Assembly: GCA_016719755.1 (NCBI GenBank)
Contig: JADJYM010000015.1
Span: 496,001-560,000 of the forward strand
DNA length: 64,000 nucleotides
Reading direction: 5' to 3'
From: Novosphingobium sp.
Lineage (GTDB): Bacteria > Pseudomonadota > Alphaproteobacteria > Sphingomonadales > Sphingomonadaceae
Of this stretch, positions 17,197-25,121 are shown piece by piece. The stretch's first letter is position 1; the number at the start of each line of letters is the position of its first letter. Both the position numbers and the translations under genes were made by a program. The notes beneath the pieces were generated by a model. That model made no database searches. It was not told the origin of the DNA and worked only from the letters and a program-made list of their open reading frames with translations.

Positions 17197-17239
17197 TTCC
17201 ATGATTCTTGAAATATGGAAATTATGGCCGGTTTGTCAA
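17197..17239 (-). promoter_or_regulatory. ars operon promoter and ArsR operator dyad
   Basis: On the minus strand, TTGACA (17239-17234) is followed after 17 bases by ATATTT (17216-17211), a plausible sigma-70 promoter. Overlapping the -10 and the transcription start is a dyad TTCCAT (17197-17202) / ATGGAA (17215-17220), with an inner TTC-TT-GAA also symmetric around 17208.5. Placement over the -10 fits repression by ArsR. Functional assignment is inferred. Confidence 0.65.
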
Positions 17240-17291
17240 ATGGAACTGGCCGCTTGGTGTCAGCCGGCCGAACGGTTAAACCCATGGCGGG

Positions 17292-18290
17292 ATGGCGGGA
17301 CAGGACTTCAGATTCGGAATAGCGAGCAGCGCCAGCTATTTGCCGCGCCGTGCGGTCACTGCGGATGAGCTGGCCGCGCTTTGCAGCATTCCGGCGGACC
17401 TCGTTGCCGCGCGCTATGGCGTGCGCCGCCGCCACTACGCCGCCCCGGACGAAACGAGTTCGGCGATGGCCGCGTGGGCGGCCGGGCAGGCGCTGGCCGA
17501 GGCCGGTTGGGAGCCCGCTTCGCTCGATGTGATCGTGGGTGCCTGCGGCGTGATGGAGCAGCCTATCCCCGGTACGGCGGTGCTGGTCCAGCGGCGGCTC
17601 GGGCTGGGCAGTTCGGGCATTCCCGCATACGACATCAACGCCACCTGTCTCTCGTTCCTGATGGCGCTGGACCGCGTGCTGGCGGGCTTTGCCCTGGGCG
17701 AATGGCGCCGTGCGCTGATCTTCTCCGCCGACATCGCCAGTGCGGCGCTGGACTATTCCGACCCGGAAGCCTCGCTGCTGTTCGGCGACGGGGCGGCAGC
17801 CGTGCTGCTGGAGGCTGACGGCCCGCATTGCCGCCTGTCCCATCGCTTCCGCACGTATGGTGAAGCCGCCGAGGCCTGCCGGCTGGAGGCGGGAGGCACC
17901 CGGCTGCGGCCCCGTGACGATCTGGAGGACTTCCTTGCCCGGTCGCGCTTCCGGATGAACGGGCGCGCTGTGTTCAGCGCCACGGCCCGGCAGTTTCCCG
18001 GCTTCCTGGAGGAAGTGCTGGGCGCCGCCGGGGTCGCACCTGATGGGATCGACCTGATCGTGCCGCATCAGGCCAGCGCTCCCGCGCTCGAACACCTCAA
18101 GCGCTCGCTACCCGGTGGCCATGCGCGCTGCGTCGATTGCTTCGCCGATGTCGGCAACCTGATCGCCACGTCCCTGCCCTACGCGCTGCATCTTGCGCGC
18201 GGCGAGGGGCGGTTGACGCCCGGTTCAACCGTGCTGCTGATCGGCAGTTCGGCGGGGGTTTCGCTTGGCGGCGCGGTGCTGCGGCTGTGA
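17292..18290 (+). CDS. Beta-ketoacyl synthase III (FabH-like), head of a biosynthetic cluster
   Basis: A 332-residue thiolase-fold enzyme with the full KAS III triad: Cys119 in INATCLSFL, His259 in PHQAS and Asn289 in DVGNLIATS. FabH-like enzymes condense an acyl-CoA starter with malonyl-ACP or another acyl donor, or transfer acyl groups. It is much more divergent than a housekeeping FabH and lacks fatty-acid synthesis neighbours, so a dedicated role in the following cluster is inferred. Its stop overlaps the GTG start of the reductase. The closest known analogies are OleA-like or alkylresorcinol starter enzymes; the substrate cannot be read from the sequence. Confidence 0.85.
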   Translation: MAGQDFRFGIASSASYLPRRAVTADELAALCSIPADLVAARYGVRRRHYAAPDETSSAMAAWAAGQALAEAGWEPASLDVIVGACGVMEQPIPGTAVLVQRRLGLGSSGIPAYDINATCLSFLMALDRVLAGFALGEWRRALIFSADIASAALDYSDPEASLLFGDGAAAVLLEADGPHCRLSHRFRTYGEAAEACRLEAGGTRLRPRDDLEDFLARSRFRMNGRAVFSATARQFPGFLEEVLGAAGVAPDGIDLIVPHQASAPALEHLKRSLPGGHARCVDCFADVGNLIATSLPYALHLARGEGRLTPGSTVLLIGSSAGVSLGGAVLRL

Positions 18291-19273
18291 ACAGGCGGAC
18301 CCTCGTCACCGGAGCGACCGGGGGTCTTGGGCGGGTGCTCGTGGCCCAGTTGCTGGCCGATGGCCGCGAAGTGCTGGCGCTGGGGCGCAATGTGGCGGTC
18401 GGCGCGGAGCTGGAGGCACAGGGGGCCCGGTTCGTGGCGACCGACCTGTGCGATCCGGCCTGTCGCCTGCCGCTGGATGGCGTGGGCACGATCTTTCATC
18501 TTGCCGCCCTGTCGGCGCCGTGGGGGCCTGAAGCAGCGTTCCATGCGGCAAACGTCACGGCGACGGAACGCCTGCTTGCCGACGCCCGCGCTGCGGGCGC
18601 CGCCCGCTTCATCCACGTTTCCACGCCGTCGATCTATGCGCGCCCGCGCGACCAGATCGGCCTGACCGAGGCTTCGCCGCTGCCGCCGCGCCTTGCCACC
18701 GCCTATGCCCGCACCAAGCTGGAGGGAGAGCAGGCGGTCCTTGCCGCGCATGGCGCCGCGCTGCACACCGTCGCGCTGCGGCCCCGCGCGATCATTGCCC
18801 CGCACGACACGGCCCTGCTGCCGCGCCTGCTGCGCGCGGCGGAGAAGGGCGCGATGCCGCTGCCCCGCAGCGGACGCGCGCTGGTCGAGCCAACCGATGC
18901 CCGCGACGTGGTTGCCGCCATGCTGGCGGCGGAAGCGCGCAGCGATGAGGCCGGAGGAAAGGCCTTCAACGTATCGGGGGGCATTCCGATCAGCCTGCGC
19001 CAACTGGTCAGCCACGTTTTCTCGCGGCTGGGCAAGCCGGTCCGGCTGGTGCCGGTGCCTGCCCGGTTCGTACTGGCCGCAGGGGCGCTGGCCGAAGCGC
19101 TGGCGCGGCGCGAGCCCGCCATTACCCGCCATGCCGCCCTGACCCTGGGCTGGTCGCAGACCTTCGATCTTGCCGCTGCAAGGCAGACGCTCGGCTGGGG
19201 ACCGCGTCACCACCCCCTTGCCGCGATCGACTGGGCGCTGGATGAGCGGCAGCGGGAGCAGAGCCATGCGTGA
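18287..19273 (+). CDS. NAD(P)-dependent epimerase/reductase (3beta-HSD/OleD-like extended SDR)
   Basis: A 328-residue extended short-chain dehydrogenase. The GTG start at 18287 overlaps the KAS III stop (GTGA) and places the dinucleotide-binding loop TGATGGLG at residues 8-15. The catalytic pair is Tyr140-x3-Lys144 (YARTK), with serines in HVSTPSIY just before. The C-terminal half (NVSGGIPISLRQL, RFVLAAGALAEALAR) matches the 3beta-hydroxysteroid dehydrogenase/OleD style. Together with the KAS III a beta-keto to beta-hydroxy reduction is a reasonable inference. It overlaps the next gene by 8 bases. Confidence 0.85.
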   Translation: MNRRTLVTGATGGLGRVLVAQLLADGREVLALGRNVAVGAELEAQGARFVATDLCDPACRLPLDGVGTIFHLAALSAPWGPEAAFHAANVTATERLLADARAAGAARFIHVSTPSIYARPRDQIGLTEASPLPPRLATAYARTKLEGEQAVLAAHGAALHTVALRPRAIIAPHDTALLPRLLRAAEKGAMPLPRSGRALVEPTDARDVVAAMLAAEARSDEAGGKAFNVSGGIPISLRQLVSHVFSRLGKPVRLVPVPARFVLAAGALAEALARREPAITRHAALTLGWSQTFDLAAARQTLGWGPRHHPLAAIDWALDERQREQSHA

Positions 19274-20105
19274 ACTCGCCTCGATCCCGCTGCTCACCGG
19301 GCACTGCCGCCATCCCGAGATGATGACCCTGCGCGGCGGGAGCCTGCTGCCGCGCAGCTATCCGGCGGTGGCCATGCTGCTGATCCACCCGCTCGAAGGG
19401 GCGATCCTGTTCGATACCGGCTATGATCCGGCGTTCCTGGCCGCGACCGAGCCGTTTCCGGAGCGGTTCTACCGCTGGGTCACCCCGGTCACGCTTGATC
19501 CGCAGCGGTCGGCCGCCGCGCAGTGCGCCGCGCTGGGCTATCCGCCGCAAGAGGTTCGCCACCTTGTCCTGTCGCACTTTCACGCCGACCATATCGCCGG
19601 AACCCACGCCTTTCCCAATGCCCGGATCCACTGCGCGCGGGCCGGACTGGACGAGGCGCACAAGGGCGGGCGGATCGCCGCAACCCGCCGGGGGGTGTTG
19701 CGCGCCCTGATCCCGCCCGATTTTACCGCGCGGGCCAGTTTCTTCGAGGATCGCCCCTCCTTCCCGCTGCCTTCGGCCTGCGCACCGTTTGATCGCGGGG
19801 CGGACCTGCTTGGCGATGGTTCGCTGCTGGCGGTGGAGCTTCCCGGGCATTGCCCCGGCCACTGGGGACTGGTGCTCAACGATGCGCGCTGGGGGCTGCA
19901 CTTCCTGGTCGCGGACGCCGCCTGGTCGCTTGACGCCATCCGCCGCGATGTTCCGCCCCCGGCGCTGACCTCGGGTCTGCTTGGCAACACCGGGCGCACG
20001 CGCGAGACGCTGCACCGGTTGCACCAGCTCCACCGCCGCAACCCGGACCTGCGGCTGACCCCGTGCCATTGCAGCGAGCGCGCGGCGGAGATTGCGGGGC
20101 CATGA
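19266..20105 (+). CDS. MBL-fold hydrolase, quorum-quenching-lactonase-like
   Basis: A 279-residue metallo-beta-lactamase-fold enzyme with the di-zinc motif HFHADH (His104, His106, Asp108, His109), His195/His199 in PGHCPGHWG, Asp217 and His268. Size and motif layout resemble N-acyl homoserine lactonases and related esterases. In the cluster it could hydrolyse or close a lactone, or release a thioester product; no substrate evidence exists. The ATG at 19266 overlaps the reductase end by 8 bases, and its stop overlaps the ATP-grasp start (ATGA). Confidence 0.85.
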   Translation: MRELASIPLLTGHCRHPEMMTLRGGSLLPRSYPAVAMLLIHPLEGAILFDTGYDPAFLAATEPFPERFYRWVTPVTLDPQRSAAAQCAALGYPPQEVRHLVLSHFHADHIAGTHAFPNARIHCARAGLDEAHKGGRIAATRRGVLRALIPPDFTARASFFEDRPSFPLPSACAPFDRGADLLGDGSLLAVELPGHCPGHWGLVLNDARWGLHFLVADAAWSLDAIRRDVPPPALTSGLLGNTGRTRETLHRLHQLHRRNPDLRLTPCHCSERAAEIAGP

Positions 20106-21253
20106 GCCGCTGGATCGTAACCGGCGCGCGCGCACCGGTTGCCCTCGATCTGGCGCGCGCCTTGCGCACGGCGGGGCACGAGGTTCATCTGGCCGACAGC
20201 GTCACCCCGTTCGCCGCGCGCGGGCTGCGACCGCGTCTGCCAATCCACCGCCTGCCACCCCCGCGCCAGGACTTTGCCGGGTTTCGGACAGGCATGCTGA
20301 CCCTGCTCGACCGGGTTGAAGATGCCATGGTGGTGCCAACCTGCGAGGAGGTGTTCTGGCTGGCCGAAGCGGCGCACCGCGACGGCTGGAGCGCGCGGTT
20401 GCTTGCTCCGCCCCTCGCCCTCCTTCGCCAGCTTCACTCCAAGGCCGATTTCGCCGGATTGGCGGGATCGCTCGGGCTGGACGCACCTGAAACCCATGTG
20501 CTGGACGCGCCATTCGCGGCGGAAGACCTGCCCTTCGCGCCGCAGGAACTGGTCCTGAAGCCCGAATTCTCGCGCTTTGCGAGTTCCACGCTGATCGCGC
20601 CGGGCGCGCGCCAGATCGCCGCCGTCCGCCCCGCTCCCGGGCGCTGCTGGGTGGCGCAGCGCCGGATCATCGGTGAGGAGGTCTGTTCGTGGGCCTTTGC
20701 GGTGGATGGGCGGATCACCGCCTTTGCCGCCTATCGCCCGCGCTGGCGGCAGGGCCGGGCCGCCGCATTCCAGATGGAGGCGGTGGCCCTGCCCGCCGTG
20801 CGCGAAGTGAGCGAGCGGATCACCGGCGCCACCGGCCTGACCGGCCATCTCTCGCTCGATACCATTGTCGATGCCGCAGGCCGGGTGTGGCCGATCGAAT
20901 GCAACCCCCGCGCGGTCAGCGGCCTGCATCTGTTCGATGCCGCGCCGGGCCTGGCCGGAGCGCTTAGCGCAGCTTCGGCCCTGCCCGAACCACCTGCCGG
21001 AACCCTGCGCCACCTTGCCCCGGCGATGGCCCTGCTTGGCCTGCCGTCCGCGCTGCTGTCCGGCCGAACTGGCGCCCTGTTGCGCGATTGGCGCGCGGGC
21101 GGGGACGCCATCGATCGCGAGCGAGGCGGCCTCGTCACGCTTGGTTGCCTGCTCGACGCCGCGCGCTTTGCCGCGATGGCGATCCGCTCCAGGCAATCTC
21201 CGGCAAGCCAGACCACCGCCGATATCGAGTGGGACGGGAAGCCGATGCCATGA
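20102..21253 (+). CDS. ATP-grasp ligase (carbamoyl-phosphate-synthase-like)
   Basis: A 383-residue ATP-grasp protein. Motifs: KADFAGLAGSLGLDAPET (residues about 114-131), the ATP-contacting ELVLKPEFSRFASSTLI (Lys153), GEEVCSWAFAVDGR near 191, and the metal-binding PIECNPRAVSGLHLF (Glu266, Asn268). Such enzymes activate a carboxylate as acyl-phosphate and join it to an amine, thiol or hydroxyl. The N-terminal part (SRWIVTGARAPVALDLARAL) resembles the Rossmann-like pre-ATP-grasp domain. Start and stop both overlap neighbours by 4 bases (ATGA). Confidence 0.86.
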   Translation: MSRWIVTGARAPVALDLARALRTAGHEVHLADSVTPFAARGLRPRLPIHRLPPPRQDFAGFRTGMLTLLDRVEDAMVVPTCEEVFWLAEAAHRDGWSARLLAPPLALLRQLHSKADFAGLAGSLGLDAPETHVLDAPFAAEDLPFAPQELVLKPEFSRFASSTLIAPGARQIAAVRPAPGRCWVAQRRIIGEEVCSWAFAVDGRITAFAAYRPRWRQGRAAAFQMEAVALPAVREVSERITGATGLTGHLSLDTIVDAAGRVWPIECNPRAVSGLHLFDAAPGLAGALSAASALPEPPAGTLRHLAPAMALLGLPSALLSGRTGALLRDWRAGGDAIDRERGGLVTLGCLLDAARFAAMAIRSRQSPASQTTADIEWDGKPMP

Positions 21254-22374
21254 CGGTGCAACTGCTGACCGATCCGGCACAGATGCGCGCCCTCGGCTCG
21301 CTTCCCGCAACCTTCGCCGCAAGCCTGGCGGAGCAGGGCACGCCGCAGTTCATTGCGAATGCGTCGTCTGCCATGCTGCTGGCCCGGGTGAACGGGCACG
21401 ATCTGCCGCTCACTGTCGACGATGGCGGACATGGCCGCAGCTATGTCGCCAGTCCGCACAGTGCCTATGTCGATTATGCCCGGCGCGAGATGGATCTGGT
21501 GGGGCTGCGTCATGGTCGCCGCGCGGTCGGCGCGGTGCTGGGGCTGACCGACCGGTTGCTGCGCGCGGCGCGGATCAACCGGGCGGTTCATGTCGACAAC
21601 TGGCTGCTTTCCACCAACCTTCACGGCGACTGGCAGGGCGAAGGCCTGCCTCAACTCCGCGCCGCGCTGTGCGAGCGCTATCCCGATCATTTCCTGATCC
21701 TGCGAACGCTGGACGCATGGTCCTGCCCCCGCCTGCTGGATGCCGTGCGGCGCGATGGCTGGATCATGGCTCCCGCCCGGCAGATCTGGGTGACCGACGA
21801 CCTGTCGCGCGACTGGCTGCCGCGCAAGGACCGCCTCAACGACCGGCGCATCCTGCGCCGCAGCGGCCTGACCATCGAGGAGCCGGAGCAGCTTTCCAGC
21901 GCCGATTGCGAACGGATCGCCCACCTCTACGCACTGCTTTATCTTGACAAGTATTCGCCGCTCAATCCCGCGTTTACCCCGGCGTTCATCGCCCTGCTGG
22001 ACCGCACTGGCCTGACCCGCTTTCGCCTCGCCCGGCGCGATGACGGAACGATCATGGCGGTGGCCGGGATGATCGCGCGCGGAGGCCATGCCACCTGTCC
22101 GGTCGTCGGCTACGATACCGCCCGCCCGCAGCACGAAGGGTTGTACCGGATCGCCTGCTACCTTGCGAGCGAGTGGACGCTGGAGCGCGGCCTCTCGCTC
22201 CACGGTTCGGCAGGAGCGGCGCAGTTCAAGCGGGCCAGAGGGGCGCGGGGGGAAATCGAATACATGGCGATCCATGCCCGCCACCTGTCCGCGCCGCGCC
22301 GCGCGGCCGCGCGCCTGCTGGCCGGCGTGCTGCAAGCAGCGGTCGTGCCGATGATGCGGAGGCAGGGATGGTGA
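21250..22374 (+). CDS. FemAB/GNAT-like acyltransferase
   Basis: A 374-residue protein whose C-terminal half (from about residue 240) reads as a GNAT/FemAB-type acyltransferase: FRLARRDDGTIMAVAGMIA, then GLYRIACYLASEWTLERG and LHGSAGAAQFKRARGARG, the pattern of BioF2/FemAB-like proteins that transfer acyl or aminoacyl groups. The N-terminal half also looks like a degenerate acyltransferase lobe. Within the cluster it could N-acylate an amine made or joined by the ATP-grasp ligase. It overlaps the ATP-grasp gene by 4 and the Rieske gene by 7 bases. Domain assignment is fair; reaction unknown. Confidence 0.75.
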   Translation: MTVQLLTDPAQMRALGSLPATFAASLAEQGTPQFIANASSAMLLARVNGHDLPLTVDDGGHGRSYVASPHSAYVDYARREMDLVGLRHGRRAVGAVLGLTDRLLRAARINRAVHVDNWLLSTNLHGDWQGEGLPQLRAALCERYPDHFLILRTLDAWSCPRLLDAVRRDGWIMAPARQIWVTDDLSRDWLPRKDRLNDRRILRRSGLTIEEPEQLSSADCERIAHLYALLYLDKYSPLNPAFTPAFIALLDRTGLTRFRLARRDDGTIMAVAGMIARGGHATCPVVGYDTARPQHEGLYRIACYLASEWTLERGLSLHGSAGAAQFKRARGARGEIEYMAIHARHLSAPRRAAARLLAGVLQAAVVPMMRRQGW

Positions 22375-23363
22375 GCGACTGGCCCCGGGCAATCGCGCAA
22401 GGCTGGCACCCGGTGGCCTATCGCCCCGAAGTCCGCGCCCGCCCCTTGCCGATCCAGCTGCTGGGCGAGAACCTGGTGGCCTTTCGCGATGCGGATGGCG
22501 GCATCGCGGTCTTGCAGGACCGCTGCCCTCATCGCGGAGTCCCGCTGTCGCAAGGACGCTTGCGGGACGGAACGCTGGTCTGCCCCTACCACGGCTGGCG
22601 CTTTGCCGGGGATGGGCGGCTGGTGGAGGTTCCGGGCGCGCGCACCTGCCCTCCGGTCAAGGCCCGGGCACTGCCGGTGCGCGAGGATGCGGGTCTGGTC
22701 TGGACCTGTCTTGCTGCCGATCCGCCGCCCTTCCCCGATCTCCCGCCTGTGATGAGCGACCCGGCGCTTGACCGCTTCTGGTGGCCGCTCGCGCCTTCGC
22801 GGGCCGGGCTGCTCGATGCGCTGGAAAACCATCTCGATCCGGCCCACCCGCATTTCGTCCACCCCTGGCTGGTCCGCCCGCCAACGGCGCGTCGGACCAC
22901 CCGGGTGGAAGTCCGCTCCGGCCCGTGGGGGGCGGAAGCACGCTATATCGAGCAGCGGGCCAACCGCGCGCTGCTGTCTGCCGTCATGGAGGGGGAGCGC
23001 AAGGCCGGGATCGGGCGGCTCTGGCCGCCCACTTGCGGCGAAGTGCGGCTGGAGAACGCGCGCGGCGCCATGCTTTCGATCGCGGTGGTGTTTTCACCGC
23101 TGGATCACGACCTGACCCGACCCTATGCCCATTTCGCCAGCACCCGCGGCCTGTTGCCCGCGTGGTTCAAGCGCGCGGCACTCAAGCTGTTCCACTTGCC
23201 GGTCCTGGCGCAGGACCGCCGGATGCTGGGCTGGCAGGCTGATGCACGCGGCCCCGGCGGTTTTGCGTTCGGTCCGCTGGATGTCCTGGCCCGCTCGATC
23301 CTGCGCCACGCCCACGGCGAACCTTCGCCGGAGGAAGAAGCGAGCTTCGAGCTCGACCTCTGA
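22368..23363 (+). CDS. Rieske non-heme iron oxygenase (aromatic-ring-hydroxylating type alpha subunit)
   Basis: A 331-residue oxygenase of the single-component-like Rieske family. The 2Fe-2S site is Cys53-x-His55 and Cys72-x2-His75 (CPHRG ... CPYHGW), and the mononuclear iron site is ENHLDPAHPHFVH. Such enzymes hydroxylate, demethylate or desaturate substrates using electrons from a separate ferredoxin/reductase, none of which is in this cluster. Length is close to the vanillate-demethylase/cholesterol-7-desaturase group. It starts inside the end of the acyltransferase gene and ends 6 bases from the convergent adenylating enzyme. Confidence 0.9.
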   Translation: MVSDWPRAIAQGWHPVAYRPEVRARPLPIQLLGENLVAFRDADGGIAVLQDRCPHRGVPLSQGRLRDGTLVCPYHGWRFAGDGRLVEVPGARTCPPVKARALPVREDAGLVWTCLAADPPPFPDLPPVMSDPALDRFWWPLAPSRAGLLDALENHLDPAHPHFVHPWLVRPPTARRTTRVEVRSGPWGAEARYIEQRANRALLSAVMEGERKAGIGRLWPPTCGEVRLENARGAMLSIAVVFSPLDHDLTRPYAHFASTRGLLPAWFKRAALKLFHLPVLAQDRRMLGWQADARGPGGFAFGPLDVLARSILRHAHGEPSPEEEASFELDL

Positions 23364-23369
23364 GGCCGG

Positions 23370-24644
23370 TCAGCCAGCCCTGAACTGGCGCATGACCCGC
23401 CGCAGCTTGCGATCGAACGGCACGGTGATCCCGCGCCTGACAATTACCTCCGGCACCAGTCCCATGGCGCCCAGCCGTGCCGCCAACGCCGCGCGGACTT
23501 TCGCCGCGACCGTCTCTGAAACGCCAGCATCAAGGTGGACGGTCAGCTCTGCCGGCGCGGTCTGCACCACCCGGTAATCGTCGATGGACGGATCGGCATC
23601 GATGATCGCGTTGCGCACCACGTCGGGGGTGACGGTGCGGATTTCGCCGGATGGAGCCGCGATCAACAACAAGTCATCGGCCCGGCCCGCGATACGCAGC
23701 ACCGGCTGATAGATCGAACCGCAGGCGCAGGGTTCGTCCGAAAGCTCGATCAGATCGTTCATGCGATAACGGATCATGGCCTGGGCGCGGCGGGTGAAAT
23801 CGGTCACCGCCGGCTCTGCCAGGCCCTGCCAGGTCGGGTCTTGCCGCCATTCGAAGTGGACCACGTCCTCGGCCAGATGCAGCGTCCCATGCGCGCAGCC
23901 CACCCCGAACAGCCCCTCGGTCGCCATGTAGATCTCGCGCACCCGAACGCCGGTGGCCTGCTCGATCACGGCGCGGTCCAGCGGATCGAGCACTTCGGCG
24001 CCGCTGAATATCCGCCGTGCCGTCAACTGCCCGCGTTCCGCGAGCAGCCGCAGGACCTTGGGCGGGGCGACAATCGTGTCCGGGGTGAACTGCACCAGCC
24101 TGTCCGCCCAGGCATCCACCCCTTGGGCAAGGTCGAAGAAGGCCAGCGAGGTCCGGCTACCGCTCGTCGCGCTGCGATAAAGGTCGGACAGCCCCGGCAG
24201 GGCCAGCGCCACCCGGTGCCGTCGCCACAGCGCGTCCGGCAAGGCCTTGGCCAGCAGGGTGCCAAGCCAGACAAACCGCTCCGCGTCGGTGATGACATAA
24301 TAGCCGCGATTACCGCTGGTGCCGGTGCTTTGCCCCACCACCGCCTCGCCGATGCGTTCGCGCCCTTCTGACAAGACTTCACGAACTGCATCAGTATCGA
24401 TTCCAAAGCGATTGAAATTCTGAAAGTTTCCAACAAGAATCGTTTTGTCGATCACGGGCAATGCCGCAAGGTCTTGGTGGGCGAAGGCGCGATAATACGG
24501 GAAATGGGTGGCGGCGTAATCCACCAGCCGTCGCACCTGCCGGTCCTGATACCGCACCAGCCGCTCACGGCTCGACAGGTGCCGGGCACGCAGGCGGGCC
24601 CGGGTATAGGCGGCAAGCACCAGCAGCATTGCGCGAGCGTCCAT
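23370..24644 (-). CDS. CoF/F390-synthetase-like adenylating enzyme
   Basis: About 424 residues of the phenylacetate-CoA ligase/coenzyme F390 synthetase-related superfamily. The nucleotide loop GQSTGTSGNRGYYV is clear, with YMATEGLFG and the C-terminal hinge RIAGRADDLLLI. These proteins activate a carboxylate as acyl-AMP. Start choice: GGAAGG lies 6 bases before the ATG at 24644; an ATG at 24650 and a TTG at 24674 are alternatives. It converges with the Rieske gene (6-base gap), so it is not in the same transcript but probably belongs to the same pathway. Confidence 0.8.
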   Translation of the reverse strand: MDARAMLLVLAAYTRARLRARHLSSRERLVRYQDRQVRRLVDYAATHFPYYRAFAHQDLAALPVIDKTILVGNFQNFNRFGIDTDAVREVLSEGRERIGEAVVGQSTGTSGNRGYYVITDAERFVWLGTLLAKALPDALWRRHRVALALPGLSDLYRSATSGSRTSLAFFDLAQGVDAWADRLVQFTPDTIVAPPKVLRLLAERGQLTARRIFSGAEVLDPLDRAVIEQATGVRVREIYMATEGLFGVGCAHGTLHLAEDVVHFEWRQDPTWQGLAEPAVTDFTRRAQAMIRYRMNDLIELSDEPCACGSIYQPVLRIAGRADDLLLIAAPSGEIRTVTPDVVRNAIIDADPSIDDYRVVQTAPAELTVHLDAGVSETVAAKVRAALAARLGAMGLVPEVIVRRGITVPFDRKLRRVMRQFRAG

Positions 24645-24773
24645 CCGCATCCTTCCCTGCCTGGGCAGGGCCAACCCCGCCCCAATTGCCCGCGATGGGG
24701 GCGATTACCGGGCCACCGACTTCCAGGCACTAACCGAATCGCAACTTACCTGCCGGTAATCCCCTTCGCCATC

Positions 24774-25121
24774 ATGACCAAGCCTTTGACATCCAATCTG
24801 AACATGGCCGATTCGACAGGCCGGGCGGAACGCGCCGCGATCAACCTGATCTGCGACGTGCGGCAAAGTTCGCGCCCGTGGCAACTGGTGCGGCTGGAAG
24901 ACCTGTCCGCCGAAGGCTTCCGGATCACCGGCCTCAATCAGCCGAGCCTCAACAAGCCCTTGTCGATCCGGATTCCGGGGATGCAGTTGCTGGTCGCCGA
25001 AGTGCGCTGGCAGGAAGGCCCCACCGTGGGCTGCGCCTTCAGGACGCCGCTGCACGTCGCGGTGTTCGAGCACCTGGTGCGCGTCGCCCACGAGGACGCG
25101 CGCATTCTGGGGCGCGGCTAG
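24774..25121 (+). CDS. PilZ domain protein
   Basis: A 115-residue single-domain PilZ protein, a likely cyclic-di-GMP receptor. It has an arginine-rich entry (GRAERAAINLICDVRQSSR) and the second motif in RLEDLSAEGFRI (D-x-S-x-x-G). The start at 24774 gives MTKPLTSNLNMADS; an internal ATG at residue 11 is possible. It is divergent from the adenylating enzyme and its last four bases overlap the end of lpdA on the other strand. What it controls cannot be inferred. Confidence 0.8.
   Translation: MTKPLTSNLNMADSTGRAERAAINLICDVRQSSRPWQLVRLEDLSAEGFRITGLNQPSLNKPLSIRIPGMQLLVAEVRWQEGPTVGCAFRTPLHVAVFEHLVRVAHEDARILGRG

Noticed and set aside
14663-24700. Genomic island integrated at tRNA-Ser
   Set aside because: No repeat of the tRNA 3' end was found downstream of the ars or biosynthetic genes, and no integrase lies beside the tRNA.
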